From Rhizomys pruinosus (taxonomy: Eukaryota > Chordata > Mammalia > Rodentia > Spalacidae): a stretch of 64,000 nucleotides of DNA. The notes beneath the pieces were generated by a model, which saw only the letters and a program-made list of their open reading frames with translations, had not been told where the DNA came from and did not search any database. Of the stretch, positions 1-11,728 are shown one piece after another (position 1 is the stretch's first letter; each line of letters opens with the position of its first letter). The stretch spans positions 436,578 to 500,577 of the forward strand of contig VZQC01008830.1 in assembly GCA_009823505.1 (NCBI GenBank), read 5' to 3'. The position numbers were made by a program, and so were the translations under genes.

Positions 1-1078
1 ATCTGTGTTCATTAGGGAGATGGGTCTATAGTTCTCCTTTTTGGTTGTATCTTTACCTGGTTTTGGTAATAGTGTGATGCTGCCTTCATAGAAGGAATCT
101 GGGAGAAATCCCTCCATTTGTATCCTTCTAAAAGACTTGAGTAGTAATGGTTGTAAGTCTTTTTGAAATATTTTATAGAATTCTGCCGTGAAACCATTTG
201 GGCCTGGGCATTTTTTGGTTGGGAGGCTACTTGTTACATCTTCAATTTCTTCATGTATTTTTGGTCTATTTATGCTATCGATCTCTTCTTTGTTGAGCTT
301 TGGTGATTCCCAGGATTTCAGATATTCATCCATTTCTTCCAGGTTTTCAAACTTAGTAGAGTATAGGTTTTTGAAGTATTCCCTTATGATTGACTGGATC
401 TTTTCATTGTCTGTTGTGATATTTCCCCTTTCATCACAGATTCTATTGATTTGGAGTTGTTCCTTCTTTCTTTTGGTTAACTGGGCTAGAGTTCTGTCTA
501 TCTTGTTTTTTTTTTTTTAATTTATTTTATTTTATTTATTTCTGTATGTGTATGAATGTACTGTCTGCATGCAAGTCTGTGCACCCGTGTCATGCAATGC
601 CACGGAGGTCAGAAGAGGGTGTCGGATTCCTCTGGAACTGGAATTCTCCTGGAATTGGAGTTTCAGACGGTTCTCGGCCGCCATGTGGGTGCTGGGGATT
701 GAACCCGGGTCCTCTGCAAGAGCGGGTTTATTCTCTCAAAGAACCAACTTTGGATTCATTGATTTTTTTGTATGGTTTTCTTTGTTTCTATTTCATTGAG
801 CTCTGCTCTGATTTTTGTTATTTCTTCTTGTCTGCTGTATTTAGGGTTCATTTGTTGTTGTCTCTCAAGTATTTTAGCTGCAGTGTTAGATCATTCACTT
901 GTGCTCTTTCTGTTTTGTTTTTTTTTTTTTTTAATGTAGGCACTTCGAGCTATAAACTTCCCTCTTAGCACTGCTTTTAAAGTGTCCCATAGGTTTCACT
1001 GTGTTGTTTTATCATTGTCATTCAGTTCCAGGAATGTTTTTATTTCTTTATTTCTTCCTTGACCCATTCATTATTTAG
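1..1078 (-). mobile_element. L1 fragment A (ORF2, antisense, cut by window edge)
   Basis: The complement encodes the end of the endonuclease domain and the first part of the reverse transcriptase of an L1 ORF2. The plus-strand text is nearly the same as the antisense ORF2 text at 46.9-47.7 kb and 39.2-40.0 kb in this window. Several stops and frameshifts break the frame. The 3' part would lie left of position 1 and is not visible. A B2-like SINE interrupts it at about 510-728. The right end is lost near 1078, after the text that matches the endonuclease/RT linker region. Confidence 0.9.
510..728 (-). mobile_element. B2-like SINE inside L1 fragment A
   Basis: Antisense copy: poly-T and (TTTA)-like tail on the left, then the body with 'ctgtctgcatgcaagt', and the complement of the B-box region on the right. 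It lacks the tRNA-like first ~30 bases, so it is 5'-truncated. L1 text resumes immediately on the right (about 730). Confidence 0.85.
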
Positions 1079-2180
1079 GCCGGCTCCTTTATTGTATTTC
1101 TATACTAGAAAAATCCCAAACCAGAATCTGTGGGTTTTGGTACATGTAAATGCAGAATAATCTATAAGTAAAAACAAAACAAAACAAAAACAGATTATGA
1201 TACTTACTGGCAAAAATGTGCCATGTATGTGTAAAAGAAATAATATGCATTATATCACTGAATCCTCAGAAGTTTGCAAGATGCCACCTTTAAGCCATAC
1301 CTTTTCTCCATGGGATTAAATGAAAGTCAAGTGTTAAACAACCTTAAAATATCGATCAGCCGGGGCATTATGGTATCAGAATTCAAACAGAAGCGAATCA
1401 GATTAGAAAGCTCACATTCTTAAATCCTTCACTATCTTGCTTCAGAAAATTCCACAATTTAGCTTAGAATCCCACTGTTTCTCGTGTAATTTTCACTTTT
1501 AGTTGGTCATAATAATAGTGCTACTTTTTGTAATTGGTTGAGGATCTATGATGTGCTAGATACTTGATATAATTTATTCTGAATCTATGTAACATCTCTG
1601 CTGCATACAAGGGGCTCATTTAATGAATAAGCAACTTGAGACTAATAGAGATTAGATACCACCTCTTAATTGCCAAGTTCATGTCCTTTGTGTAATGGAA
1701 GAATAGTATATCTAAAAATAGTTTTTGAGAGAGCACAAGAGCATTACATTACTGGTCTTAATCATATATTTTTCTGAACTTGTAAGAAAGACAAGAATTC
1801 TTATTATTTTAAATCTGTGAAAAATTGAGAAAGAAAATGGACTATTATCTCTTTGCTTTCTCAGAGTCATCAGCCTTGCCATCTTGGGAAAATTAAATCT
1901 TCCCTATAAGTTTGTTTCCTCATTTATGCAATGGACACATTTGGCATAAAGATTAAATGTGAAAATGCATGCAGTGTGTAGTCCAGCATCTATTATTTGC
2001 TCTTTCCTTACCTATAATTATAGATCCCGCTTTTCTTTATGCAGCTGGCAGTTTTCCATTTAACTTTTGCAATAGTAGTGGATAAAATTTAGCTTGATTA
2101 TTTTAACATTAGTAATATGCAATTTTTTAAGATTAGAAATTGAATAAGTTGGGAAATAAGTTGTGGAAGATTTTAGCCCA
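1079..2180. other. Unclassified non-coding DNA
   Basis: AT-rich sequence with no repeat family, ORF or RNA gene that I can recognise. A short A-rich run (about 1170-1192) is the only simple-sequence feature. It may be unique DNA or very old repeats. Confidence 0.5.
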
Positions 2181-2399
2181 GTTTTTTTTTTCCCCCATGT
2201 GTATGTGTGCACTGCTTGAATGCATCTAAGTGTTTCTGTGCCATGCAGTGTCCACGGAGGACAGAGGAAGGTGTCAGATTCCCTGGATCTGTTGAATCCT
2301 GGAACTGGAGTTAGGTTGCATGTGGATGTTAGGTTGTGAACTCAGGACTTCTGCAAAAACACCCAAAGTTTTTAACTGCTGAGCCATCTCTCCAACCCA
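2181..2399 (-). mobile_element. Old B2/B4-type SINE
   Basis: On the minus strand it begins 'gggttggagagatggctcag', the B2 head, and ends in a poly-A (poly-T on plus at about 2183-2192). It diverges more from the young B2-like copies in the window, including a different middle section. Confidence 0.75.
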
Positions 2400-3019
2400 G
2401 TACAGCTATTTTACTGTCATGTATTCTGTTCTCTGGATATGTACATCGAAATTCTAGCCTCTCAAACCACATCTCAGAGGATTCAAAAATTTTATCTTTT
2501 TTTCTTACTTTATATTTTTAATAATACTTGCCCATGGGAAAAAGCAAAACCACCAAAGTTTACACACTGAAGAAAAAACTACACTTTTCCACAACCCCTA
2601 ACTTCCAAATTAACGTTTACTAAAATTAACCACTGAAATTATTGCTTTCATATTTCAAAAGAGATATTCCCTTCATGTATAAGCATGTTTACATAACTTT
2701 TATCTTCCTGATAATTTCCACAGTCTTGATTGCCTATTCTAGTCACTGTCTTGAAATGTGTATTTTTTTAAAAAAAAATCATTTAACAGAGAATCTCAGC
2801 CACCTTTCCATTTAATTATGAATAGATTTCCTTTCTCATTGGTGTTTTGTTGTTGTTTAAAATTTATTTATAAATTTTGTTTCAATTTTCAAAAATATTT
2901 TTAAAATTTTGAATTACTAAAACATTTTTAAATTGGAATTTGTAATTTTCATACAATATATTTTGATAGCATTTAGATCCCCCTTTATGGACCTCCTTTT
3001 ATTGTCCCCTGCAAAATAT
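2400..3019. other. Unclassified AT-rich DNA
   Basis: Very AT-rich sequence with short homopolymer runs. I see no gene and no clear repeat family. Confidence 0.5.
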
Positions 3020-3860
3020 AATGTAATATACTATATGTAGTTTACATATATGTATATGGCCTAGTACGTCTAATTTTCATTCCCAATTGTCCTTCTGTGT
3101 GGAGCCTGGTTATCCTACCAAGAGTGCTATCCTTGAGTGGCACATCTACAATGCAACCTTGACACCTAAGTCTCATCAACATAGAACAATGCAATGAGAG
3201 AACATTAATGAATGTCTCAACTCTCATTAATGAAGTTCCCTTATGCAACAGAGGACCACAAACACAAAAGTTCATAAATGGCCAAATGTAGAGATTAGGA
3301 GACTTCAGAGTGTGGGTGCCTGGATAGGACTACTGTATTAAGCTTCACTCACTCAGGGCTCAGGGGCCAAGGCAGAAGAGGGGGTGGGAAAACTATAAGA
3401 GGTAAGGATGTGGTACATGACCATGTGGAGATAGACTCCTACATGCTACAGGGACCCTGCTCATATGAGTCTACAGCAATGATGTCAGCACGCACAAGAT
3501 CCATGGAACTTAAGCAGACAAAAACCCAGCATGGAACTGGGGAAATAGGCAGCAGATCCCAATCTTAGCAATTGATTACTGTTGTGTGAGGAAGAGCTGG
3601 TCTTCCTAAAGCCATGTAGTCTGGATAGGCTGACTAGAGCTCACTGAATGAAATTGCACTGAGTAATGGCTGGGGACACTAATTTGGCACAACATGCCTG
3701 AACACAGGTGATAGAGTGTATTAATTCCAGTTGGAGGCGGAGGGGAGCCTGAAGAGGGTTCCAATGAAGAAGGGTATGAAAGTGTTTAACATTGTTTGAG
3801 TTGTTCTGTATGAAATACACAAAAATAAAATAAAATAATTAAAAATAAAGTATTCAAACA
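3020..3860 (+). mobile_element. Old rodent L1 3'UTR-type repeat
   Basis: It holds the same ordered landmarks as other copies in this window ('aagaggggg', 'cagacaaaaacccagcat', 'ttgattactg', 'tgaaatacacaaaa') and ends in an A-rich tail near 3860. The same ending follows ORF2 in the L1 elements at 60.2 and 63.4 kb, which is why I call it an L1 3' end. The left boundary is uncertain. No coding capacity. Confidence 0.65.
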
Positions 3861-3889
3861 AGAAGAAAAACAAAGAAAGAAAATAAGAA

Positions 3890-4409
3890 AAAGACGGTCA
3901 AGTTTTAAAAAAAACAGACTGCAGAACATGTGTCCCTAGAACCATTGTGGTAGAGGGGGCAAAAGCTTGTAGGAGCCAGGACTGGTTCATGAACATAGGA
4001 AAGCAGAGTCTTTCAGGTCACTGGAAGCTTGCACATGCCAACTTGGGGAAATGGTGGCATGAAGCACAGGACCCAGTGCCATCTCAATCAGACAAAGGCC
4101 CAGACTGGAGTGAGAGAAATGGGTGGTGGACTGTCCCTGGACTGAGAACTACTGGAGACTGAATTTTGCTGTTTAAGGGAGAGCATGCCTTACTTACAAT
4201 ATCTAGATAGGCCAACTAGACTCTAATGGATGAATTTGTACATGCAGGACCAAATGCTTGACTAGATAAGACTTAACATGTATTGAGGAATACATGAGGT
4301 CTGGCAGGGGATTTGTGGAGGGCATGGGTATAGATGTATAAATTTGATTAAGAGTTGTTGTATGAAATGTATAAAAGCTCAAAAAATTAAAAAGTAAATC
4401 AGTTTTATT
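3890..4409 (+). mobile_element. Second old L1 3'UTR-type repeat
   Basis: A related but distinct 3'-end copy, with 'tctcaatcagacaaaggccc' and the ending 'gttgttgtatgaaatg' followed by A-rich sequence. It matches the copy at 28.64-28.99 kb better than its immediate neighbour at 3.0-3.9 kb. It provides the A-rich target for the B2-like SINE next to it. Confidence 0.65.
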
Positions 4410-4428
4410 AAAAAATGGATAAAAAGAT

Positions 4429-4671
4429 GGGGCTGGAGGGATGGCCTAGCAGTTAAGAGCACTGACCGCTCTTGCAGATGACCCTGGTTCGATCCCCAGC
4501 ACCCACATGGTGGCTGAGAACCGTCTGTAACTCCAATTCCAGGAGAACTCCAGTCCCAGGGGAAACCGACACTCTCTTCTGACCTCTGAGGCGTTGCACG
4601 TCATGGGTGCACAGACCTACATGCAGACAGTACATTCATACACATAAAAAATAAATAAATAAATAAAATTT
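4429..4671 (+). mobile_element. Young B2-like SINE with 18-bp TSD
   Basis: Complete copy: head 'ggggctggagggatggccta', Pol III B-box-like 'ggttcgatcccc', and an A-rich (AAAT)n tail. It is flanked by an identical 18-bp duplication at 4410-4427 and 4672-4689 (aaaaaatggataaaaaga). Such SINEs are transcribed by RNA polymerase III and copied by L1 machinery. Confidence 0.93.
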
Positions 4672-4689
4672 AAAAAATGGATAAAAAGA

Positions 4690-5808
4690 GAAAAAGATGG
4701 TCTCTCCCTTTCCCAGCAGCTTCCAATTGCCAAAATTTCCTTCGGTTGGGTAGGGATTTTTTACCCATTTTGTCAAAATATATTGTATGCAAACCACTTA
4801 TTTACTATGATTTTTTAAAAGAATTTGTCTTGCATTTCTTACAGGACATACATCTATATGATCTTTAGAATTAGTGCAGTGGGTTAGCAATAAAACTCTA
4901 ATATATTCAGGTTGGTAATATTTATAAATATTCTTCAATGATCTTTTTTTATAAATATTATTTCTGTTGCTATTTTAGGTGGTTTGATTTAGTACATTTT
5001 CTAACGGGTTACTTTATATAGGAAAATTAATGCTGCTTTATTGAATAATTTCTTATGTAGTTGTAGAAATTTGATAAGGGTTCATATATATGGAATATAC
5101 TTGATATGTACTCTACTTCCAGTTTTTAAGTACTTACATATTTAAGCAGTCCCCAAAAGGTTGGGCTTATACCAAACTGTCAAACTTGATTATCTTGAAA
5201 TGGTGAATGGTGATTATGAATAATATTTTTTTTGTATTCTTTGTGTTGTCCAGTGTTTCCCACATTTCTTACATTGACTATTTACTAGTAGTATTTCAAG
5301 AAGAAAGACTATTAGAAAAAGAGATGTATATTTAAGAGATGTACCTTTGGAATATAATAGTGGTGCTCATAAAAGGAGGAAAGGAACTCTATGATCAGTT
5401 GCATAATCAGAGTAGGCTAACTGCTGTAATAAACTACTCCCCGGTGATTCAGTCATTGAACACAATAAAAGTTTATTTCCCCTTTACAATGCAATGCTAT
5501 AGATTGTAAGGGGTGAAGAAAGCTTTTGAATGCCATAGGTTTTGGAGCATCATCATGGAATGTTATAATCATTTCTCTCACATTCTGTTGGCAAGAAATC
5601 AGTAAATGTTCATATCTACCTGCAAAGATGGCTAGAAAATGTAATCTACCTGGGTACCAGGAAAAAGAGAGCAATGGATACCTGTTTGCACTCACTACCT
5701 ACAGTGAGTATTGCAGAGCACTTCCAGTTCAATTAATGTCTGTACATAATTTTCAAGGGCAGTTATTTGGGTTTGGTAACCTATTTCTCAAAGATATTTT
5801 TATTGTCT
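4690..5808. other. Unclassified non-coding DNA
   Basis: No recognisable repeat for about 1.1 kb. A 111-codon ORF at 5526-5861 runs into an antisense B1, so I do not treat it as a gene. Confidence 0.5.
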
Positions 5809-5946
5809 TTTTGAGACAGGGTCTCCCTTTAGTCCCAGCTGGCCTGGAGCTTGTTCTGTAGACCAGGCTGGCCTCGAACTCATAGAGATCCGCTTGCTTC
5901 TGCCTCCCAAGTGCTGGGATTAAAAGTGTGTGCCACCACACCTAGC
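5809..5946 (-). mobile_element. B1 SINE (antisense)
   Basis: Classic 7SL-derived B1 on the minus strand: 'tgagacagggtctccctt' on the left and 'ctgggattaaaagtgtgtgc' on the right. About 138 bp. Confidence 0.92.
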
Positions 5947-5954
5947 CTAACAAG

Positions 5955-6078
5955 GACTTTTTTAAGAGACAGGGTCTCATTATGTAGCATGGACAAGTCT
6001 GTAACTCACTCTGTTGGCCAAGCTGGTCTCAAACTTGTAGAGATCCACTTGCCTCTGCCCTTAGTGCACCACTAAATC
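5955..6078 (-). mobile_element. Older B1 SINE (antisense)
   Basis: A second, more diverged B1 directly beside the first: 'gagacagggtctcattatgt' followed by 'gagatccacttgcctctgcc'. Its 5' end (right side) is truncated. Confidence 0.8.
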
Positions 6079-6079
6079 C

Positions 6080-6705
6080 TGATCTGAGGAAGGTTTTGAA
6101 CTTATTGTGAATACCCAGATTGTCAATTACTAGTGTGACCTCCTGCATGTGATTCCAATATAAACTTTTTGGTATGTTCCCTCTGTGTTGCTTTCTTGTG
6201 CACTAAACTGTTGCCAGTATCTGCTCAAATCTCCCACTCAGACTTTTCCTCTGCTCTGAATGGCCTCCTTCTGTCATTTATCTCACTGTGCCCTAAGTCT
6301 ATTTTGAATTCTGTTTGTTCTGTATATGACGCTTTGGTAAATTTTCTGAGTTTCTTTGTATGTCTGAAAGCTTATCCATTTCTGGTTCCTGACTTGACAC
6401 TGGACTATGATGTTGGTATCTGAAAAAGACTCTGAGTATTCTTACTTTAGCTGATTACATCCTGGGAAAGGAGGGAATAGTTGTAGTTGTCTTGGCTTTT
6501 GGGGTGTGATTGATCAACTATATGCTATACAGTTTATGGTGCCCTCTGTCTAATGTCTTTTAATACTTCAAGTTTGCATATGGAAACTAGTAGAGTTCCA
6601 CAGTACAGCCTGGTTTGGCTTATCTGGAAAGGATCACTGGTGAGATCCAGAGTCCACTTAGCATGGAGCTAGAAAACCCTCACTATCACCACTTCACAAA
6701 ATCTT
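6080..6705. other. Unclassified DNA left of the ERV
   Basis: I see no gene or clear repeat in this stretch. It ends at the 5' LTR boundary. Confidence 0.45.
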
Positions 6706-7181
6706 TGTTAGGTCGGAGGCCTAGAGAAAGGGATCAAGATGGCATGGACCATGTGGTCTCCACTTTTCTCTGCTGGTCAGGACCTCACATTTGAAAAGGT
6801 GCAAGTAGAAAGCCCATGCAAGGCATCTGAATTGGGTAACACCTGATTCCATAAAGATCACTGGATCTGAGTTTCATCTTCAGGGCTTTCACCCAGCTTA
6901 ATTGGCCAGATTCTAACACCTCACCATCTTTCCTCCCTTGCCCTATAAGAGACCACTAGCCCACCCCAGAGGCAAGTCTCCCATGGCCTTTCACTCCCTG
7001 TGTTTCCCTTTCACTTTCACTCTGCCTGTCCTTTCACTTCCTTCCTTCAGTCCTTTCATTTCCCTTGGGCCTTTGGGTTTCGCCCAAGAGTGCATTTTCC
7101 TTCCCTTGGAATAAAGCCTGCCTATGTTTACTTTTAATTCAGATTGATTCGGCCTTCTTCTCATTGTCTGGAAACCTAACA
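6706..7181 (+). repeat. 5' LTR of the ERV
   Basis: 476 bp. Contains a TATA-like 'ctataagaga' at about 6943-6952 and a poly-A signal AATAAA at 7110-7115, in the usual U3-R-U5 order. The body is rich in 'cctttcact' repeats. It matches the 3' LTR along its length with many substitutions and indels, so the insertion is not recent. Confidence 0.9.
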
Positions 7182-7184
7182 TCT

Positions 7185-7202
7185 TGGTGGCCCATATGGG
7201 GA
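7185..7202 (+). other. Possible primer-binding site of the ERV
   Basis: The stretch begins TGGTGGCCC three bases after the 5' LTR, where a tRNA primer-binding site should be. It is partly similar to a tRNA-Pro site (the usual gammaretroviral primer) but has several mismatches, so the primer is not certain. Confidence 0.45.
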
Positions 7203-7635
7203 AGGGGTTATTTATTCCTCATCCTGCGTGTGTGTGTGTGTGGGGGGGGAGGCTTACAGACATTGGAGAACAGCTCTTTCCTTTCCTGATGCATGTGGAT
7301 TCTGACCTGAGGTAGGTCCGTTTCCTGTTACTTCATTTCTGTTGTGCAGAGCCTCTGACTGAAAGTTGTTGCAATGCCAGGACAAGCTCTCTTTCCTCCA
7401 CACCGAGGCCCAGGGCCCATGGATGCTCAGGGATATCTTCTCAGCCCAGTGGACCCAGGGCAAACTGGCTGTTTAAGGGGAGGAGTGCAGAGCCAGGCTC
7501 TGTGGTGAGGGGCCTTGCCGGGTTGGAGACATCCATCCCAAGTCCACTACGTGCTTTCATCACTGCCAGGTGTTGGGGTGCATTGGAGAATGTTCTTCTG
7601 CCCACTGTGATCTCCAGGCTTTGAGATGGGCAACT

Positions 7636-8520
7636 ATGGGTCAAAGGCTACTGCCCAGCCTACCTCTCAGACACCATTGTGTTGTTTGTTTGAAATTTTT
7701 CTAAATTGGACTTGGGCCAGTCCCTTTGCCCCAGGTGCCTAGTTTTATTCTGCTCTGAAGTTTGGCCACAATACAAGTTGGATGACCACTCCAGGTGGCT
7801 CCAAGAAGAAGGCACTTTTGATCCTAACATCCTCTGAGATCTAGATAGTTTTTGTGGAAGTAGGGGCAAGTAGTCACACCTGGCTTATGTGCAGGCTTTT
7901 TGAGACTTGGATTCTCGCCCCTCACCTCTACTCCCAGTGCCCCACATCTCAGGTCCTGTTGGCTGAGGCCTCTCCTCTCCTGACAAAAGACCCCGAGACT
8001 CCTTCTTCCCTGGCTGAGCAACCAGAGCTACTGGGTTTTCCTCCTTCCCTCCATGGTCTTTCTGCCCCTCCCCCTGCTTCTGGCTCCCCTCTTCCTCGCC
8101 ATGCTCCTCTCACCCCTGCTGCTGTAGTTCCCTCTACTGACTGTACTGACTGCCTAATGTACACTACATCCTCTTCCAGCCATGGATGCTCGGCTCCAAC
8201 TACCCTGCCAGACACTGAGTCCCCAGGCATTCCTTTGGCTCTAGGCTGTGAACTTCCTCCCAGATGGCCCCTCCCCCCTGCCCTCCTTCTGTTCTGTCTG
8301 CCCTCCACCTCCTTAACGCCCCCCCATCTACCCATACACATTCATCACTATCACCTCCAAACCTCAACTCTATGGTTTTCCTCTCCAGGCTTTCCTCTCT
8401 GGCTATTGCCTCTGAAGTACCTGGGAGGTGGTCTCACTCACAAGTTCTATTCAGCAGAGCATTTGCTTTTAAAGAAACTGTTTCTGCTGCTATGCTGGTG
8501 GATGGTGCTGGCAGAGCCTT
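7636..8520 (+). pseudogene. Gag-like remnant of the ERV
   Basis: ATG-GGT-CAA at 7636 gives Met-Gly-Gln, the myristoylation-type start expected of gammaretroviral Gag. A shifted frame at about 7762-7838 reads WPQYKLDD...GTFDPNIL, followed by a stop, in the place of a matrix domain. An open frame at 7854-8522 is very rich in proline and serine, as in the linker between matrix and capsid. At least two frameshifts and several stops are present, so no functional protein is possible. I saw no clear capsid or zinc-knuckle motif. Confidence 0.6.
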
Positions 8521-10089
8521 AGCCTCTGTGCCCAGGACCTGCTCTTCTGTTGGGTCTTGGGGGGGGTCTAGGAAGTCTGCTCCCTTTTGTGGGCTTTTGC
8601 CCACTTCTCAGGGTGCCCCTGCTGAGCCCCTGGCTGTTCCCTTGGCCTTTTCAGATTTGAGACACCTATTGATCCCTCAGCTTGCTTTCTTCAACTTTCT
8701 TGGACTCTGAGTGTTCAGCCAATAGAACAAGCCCAGTCTGCAACAAACCTTTGATTACATGTGCACTTGTGGTACAAAAAAAAAAAAAAAAAGGTAAACA
8801 GTCTAACAGTCTTGCCATGCGTGAACCATTCTTTACGTTAAATCTTCTGTTAGTTTGGAAACCAGATTGTTACTGTAAACTTTCTATTAGTTTGGATGCA
8901 ATTAAGTCTTGCACCTGTTCATGCTGTCTCTGTGTTGTTATTCTTGTCATGCGCCTGTCACGAAGTGGCCACGTTAAGGTTCTTTCACTTCACATTGTGC
9001 ACAAAAACTATTCACACCTCTACTGAATTCATTCTGCTGGTTGCAAATGAACTGTTTTAAGTACTGTGTATGCACTGCTGCTGTGGCCTATGCAATGGCC
9101 ACTGCAGGTTGGTGTTTTTGCCCTCCTCTTTTATTCTCCTTTCCTGAGTACCATTCTCCTGTAGCCAACTTCATTTGTTTGGTATTGTCAATCAACATCG
9201 TTAGTCAATTCCTTGCAACCCTATGGGCTTTTCCTCACACCCTCTCCAGGCTTTCATCTTTTTTTTAAATCTCTGATAGCCTCTCAGGTTTTCGTTAGGG
9301 CTGCTCAGCCTCTGCCCTCCCTGATCCTGTCAACCCTCAAGTCTGGGATATTTCCACTCTGATAATTGCTTCCCAGCACCTACTGCTCCTGGTTCTCCTC
9401 AATAACCCCTCTTTTTCTTCAAGCTTCAATTTTCTTATTTCTGAAACATACCATTGTGGACTTAAGCCTATCATTACCCACATCCTATTCTAGGGGCTCC
9501 TTATCCCCACTGACTTACCCAGCAGCACCCTTATTCTTCCAGTTTGTGAGTCCTCTGCCTCATCAATGGGCCCGTCATCCCAGTGTACTTTGTGGGATGC
9601 CCTCCTGATGGCCCTACTTTGGCTCTCCTGGACCCTTTATTCCATTTCCATCTCTTTACAGAAGAAGGGTTAGAGTGGCCATGGGGGTTTTGTCCCAACC
9701 AGCTGGGCCTTTACTTCAGGAAGTGGCATTTGTTTCCTGGGGGCTCCGCTGTGCTCCTGTGGATGGCAGCTGCATCTGGGAGCTCTGGGAGCACTGACTG
9801 GGCTTGCTCAGGAGGGTCTCAATCTTGTTTTTCTCCAGCCTGTCACAGTGTAGGTTTTCTGCCTGCTTATCTTGCTGTCCCCTCTGGACCTCCCTCTCAC
9901 TTCTGATCCTTGCCCAAGCCCTGCACCTCAGCCCTGGGGGGTCTGTTCTGATTCCTGGAGCCATTCTTTGACTCTGCCAAACTTTGAGTTTATATCTTGC
10001 AAGCTCATTCCTCCTGCTAGATCTGTGCCGGGACCAATTCACAGGGGTTGCTCCAGATACGCTAGCCCCTGCAGCAGCTCCATGGACAC
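8521..10089 (+). other. ERV interior without recognisable genes
   Basis: Between the Gag-like and integrase-like parts. It includes an 18-A run at about 8776-8793. I could not align it to protease or RT motifs; it may hold deleted or very decayed gag/pol sequence or unrelated insertions. Confidence 0.45.
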
Positions 10090-10420
10090 CAATCAGGCAA
10101 GTGGACTGAGGTGTTTTCCACCTCCAGAGAAACTGCAGATGTGGTGGCACAAACACTTCTGGATCACATAATCCCATGTTTGGGGTTCTACTCACCATCC
10201 AGATGGACAATGGCCATCCTTCCTCTACATATCCCATATTGGCTGCAGTCTTCAGGAAGGGTGACAGAGAGTTGTGTTTACCTCCAGTTGTCTTGGCCCT
10301 CTCTCCTACCCATTGCTCCAATTTGCTTCTGTGCCACCACCTTCCACCCTCCCCCAGCTATCCCACTGGTTTCAGTTCTTTTGAGTTACTTTATGGGTGG
10401 CCTTTTCTTGTCTAACACTG
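10090..10420 (+). pseudogene. Integrase remnant of ERV pol
   Basis: The translation near 10114-10155 reads as an integrase core strand and helix (TADVVAQTLLDHII), then after a frameshift TIQMDNGHPSST at about 10197-10232, whose D-N-G matches the second catalytic Asp region of retroviral integrases. Near 10373-10407 it reads SSFELLYGWPF, a signature of gammaretroviral integrase C-terminal parts. Indels separate these blocks. The protein is dead. Confidence 0.75.
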
Positions 10421-11016
10421 CCTACTGGCTCGGCCCAGCCTGTTGGTGGACTGCTTGCCCTATCTCTCTCTCTTAAGCACATTCCTCCACTCTCAGGCTG
10501 TTAAGGAGCTGAGACCTACTACTCTCAAGTTTTCCAGAGACCCTCAAGGACAAGTCTGAATGATTCAGCATGGTGGTCTTTTCCTCTGCTGCCCCTGCTG
10601 CCACTGGTACCCGATGCTGTGACACCTGGGCCAGGTAACTTTGTCTTGTTATTATCTCAGTCTTCACCCAACCAAGTGAGGCTGTGCCAGGACCGACACA
10701 CTGCTGGAAAGTCCATGTTCCAGCGACCTGGATGGATGAAACTGGCAAGCCTACATATGGAACCTGTCTTCTGACCAAGACCATCCAACTGTAAGAGGAG
10801 CCTCTCCAACTTCAACCAGGAGACTCCTTTTGATCTTGGCACCTGGTCTCCTCTGCTTCTTACAGGAACATATTGAGGGGATCTCCAGAGTGTTCCTTAC
10901 ATCACTATATCTCTGTGCCCATAGCCCCACCTATTCTGGATTCCCCCTCCATTCAATGGGCTCAGCAGGAAGAAGTCAGAGAAGATTCAGCTCCCCTATA
11001 CCATAAGAGATCGAAA
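10421..11016 (+). other. ERV interior, 3' part (no env seen)
   Basis: About 600 bp from the integrase remnant to the 3' LTR. This is too short for env and has no env-like reading frame, so env appears deleted. No clear polypurine tract precedes the LTR; 'aagagatcgaaa' at 11005-11016 is the nearest candidate. Confidence 0.5.
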
Positions 11017-11526
11017 TGTTAGGTCAGAGGCTGTGAGATAGGGATCAAGATGGTGTGGACCGCAAGGTCCCCACTCTTCCCTTCTGGCCAAGACCCTGTG
11101 TTCATAAAAGGGAGAGAAGAAAGCTCCCGCAGGCACAGGAGGAGGCTAACACCTGATTCAAAAGAGATCACTGGATCCAAGTTTCACCTTCAGGGCTTTC
11201 ACCTGGCCTAACTGGCCAGATTCTTACACCTCACCATCTTCCCTCTCTTGCCTTATAAGAGACCCCTAGCCCACCCCAGAGGCTCGTGGCCCTTGGCCTT
11301 TCACCCCCCCACCTTACCCTTTGCTTTTCACTCCCCACGTTTTCCCTTTCACTTTCACTCTGCCTGCCCTGGCCTTTCAATTCCTTCATCCTTCACTCCT
11401 TTCACTCCTCGTGGACCATTGGATTTCACCCAAGGCCCATTTCCCTTCCCTTGGAATAAAGCCTGCCTTTGTTTACTTTTATTTTGGATTGATTCAGCCT
11501 TCCTCTTGTCATTGGGAAACCTAACA
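11017..11526 (+). repeat. 3' LTR of the ERV
   Basis: 510 bp, starting TGTTAGGTCAG and ending AAACCTAACA. It has the TATA-like 'cttataagaga' near 11252 and AATAAA at 11455-11460. It is about 34 bp longer than the 5' LTR because of indels in the pyrimidine-rich section. Confidence 0.9.
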
Positions 11527-11728
11527 CTTGACATGTGTGATTTAGTGAAAATATTCATCATGTTCATGGAATATTGACTTTCATTAATTATGGTAGAGAA
11601 TTGGAATCTGATTTTACTGCTATCTAGCAGTTCAGGGAAACAAAACACCTGGAGCCCCTTATAAGCTTTGAGTATTGAATTCCAGAGCTGTTTTCAAAAT
11701 TAATTTTTCTAGTTATAAAAATATTGCT

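Larger units (their letters stand above)
6706..11526 (+). mobile_element. Degraded endogenous retrovirus, gammaretrovirus-like
   Basis: A 4.8-kb proviral relic. Two LTRs (6706-7181 and 11017-11526) start TGTTAGGT and end ACCTAACA, a terminal inverted repeat. Between them lie a primer-binding-site-like stretch, a Gag-like start with a proline-rich reading frame, and an integrase remnant. A full gammaretroviral interior is far longer than the ~3.8 kb here, and I see no protease, RT or env, so large parts are deleted. Stops and frameshifts interrupt all parts. Flanking bases (ATCTT left, CTTGA right) do not give a clean TSD. Assignment to the gamma-like class rests on the Gag start and the integrase motif only. 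Confidence 0.85.

Noticed and set aside
7854..8522. 222-codon proline-rich ORF as a cellular gene
   Set aside because: It lies inside the ERV between LTRs, where a Gag proline-rich linker belongs, and has no upstream promoter or splice evidence of its own.
8264..8710. 148-codon overlapping ORF in the ERV interior
   Set aside because: It overlaps the Gag-like frame in another phase, with composition explained by the C-rich sequence.
9716..10321. 201-codon minus-strand ORF
   Set aside because: It overlaps the plus-strand integrase remnant in the opposite direction and shows no known domain; it is best seen as a shadow frame.
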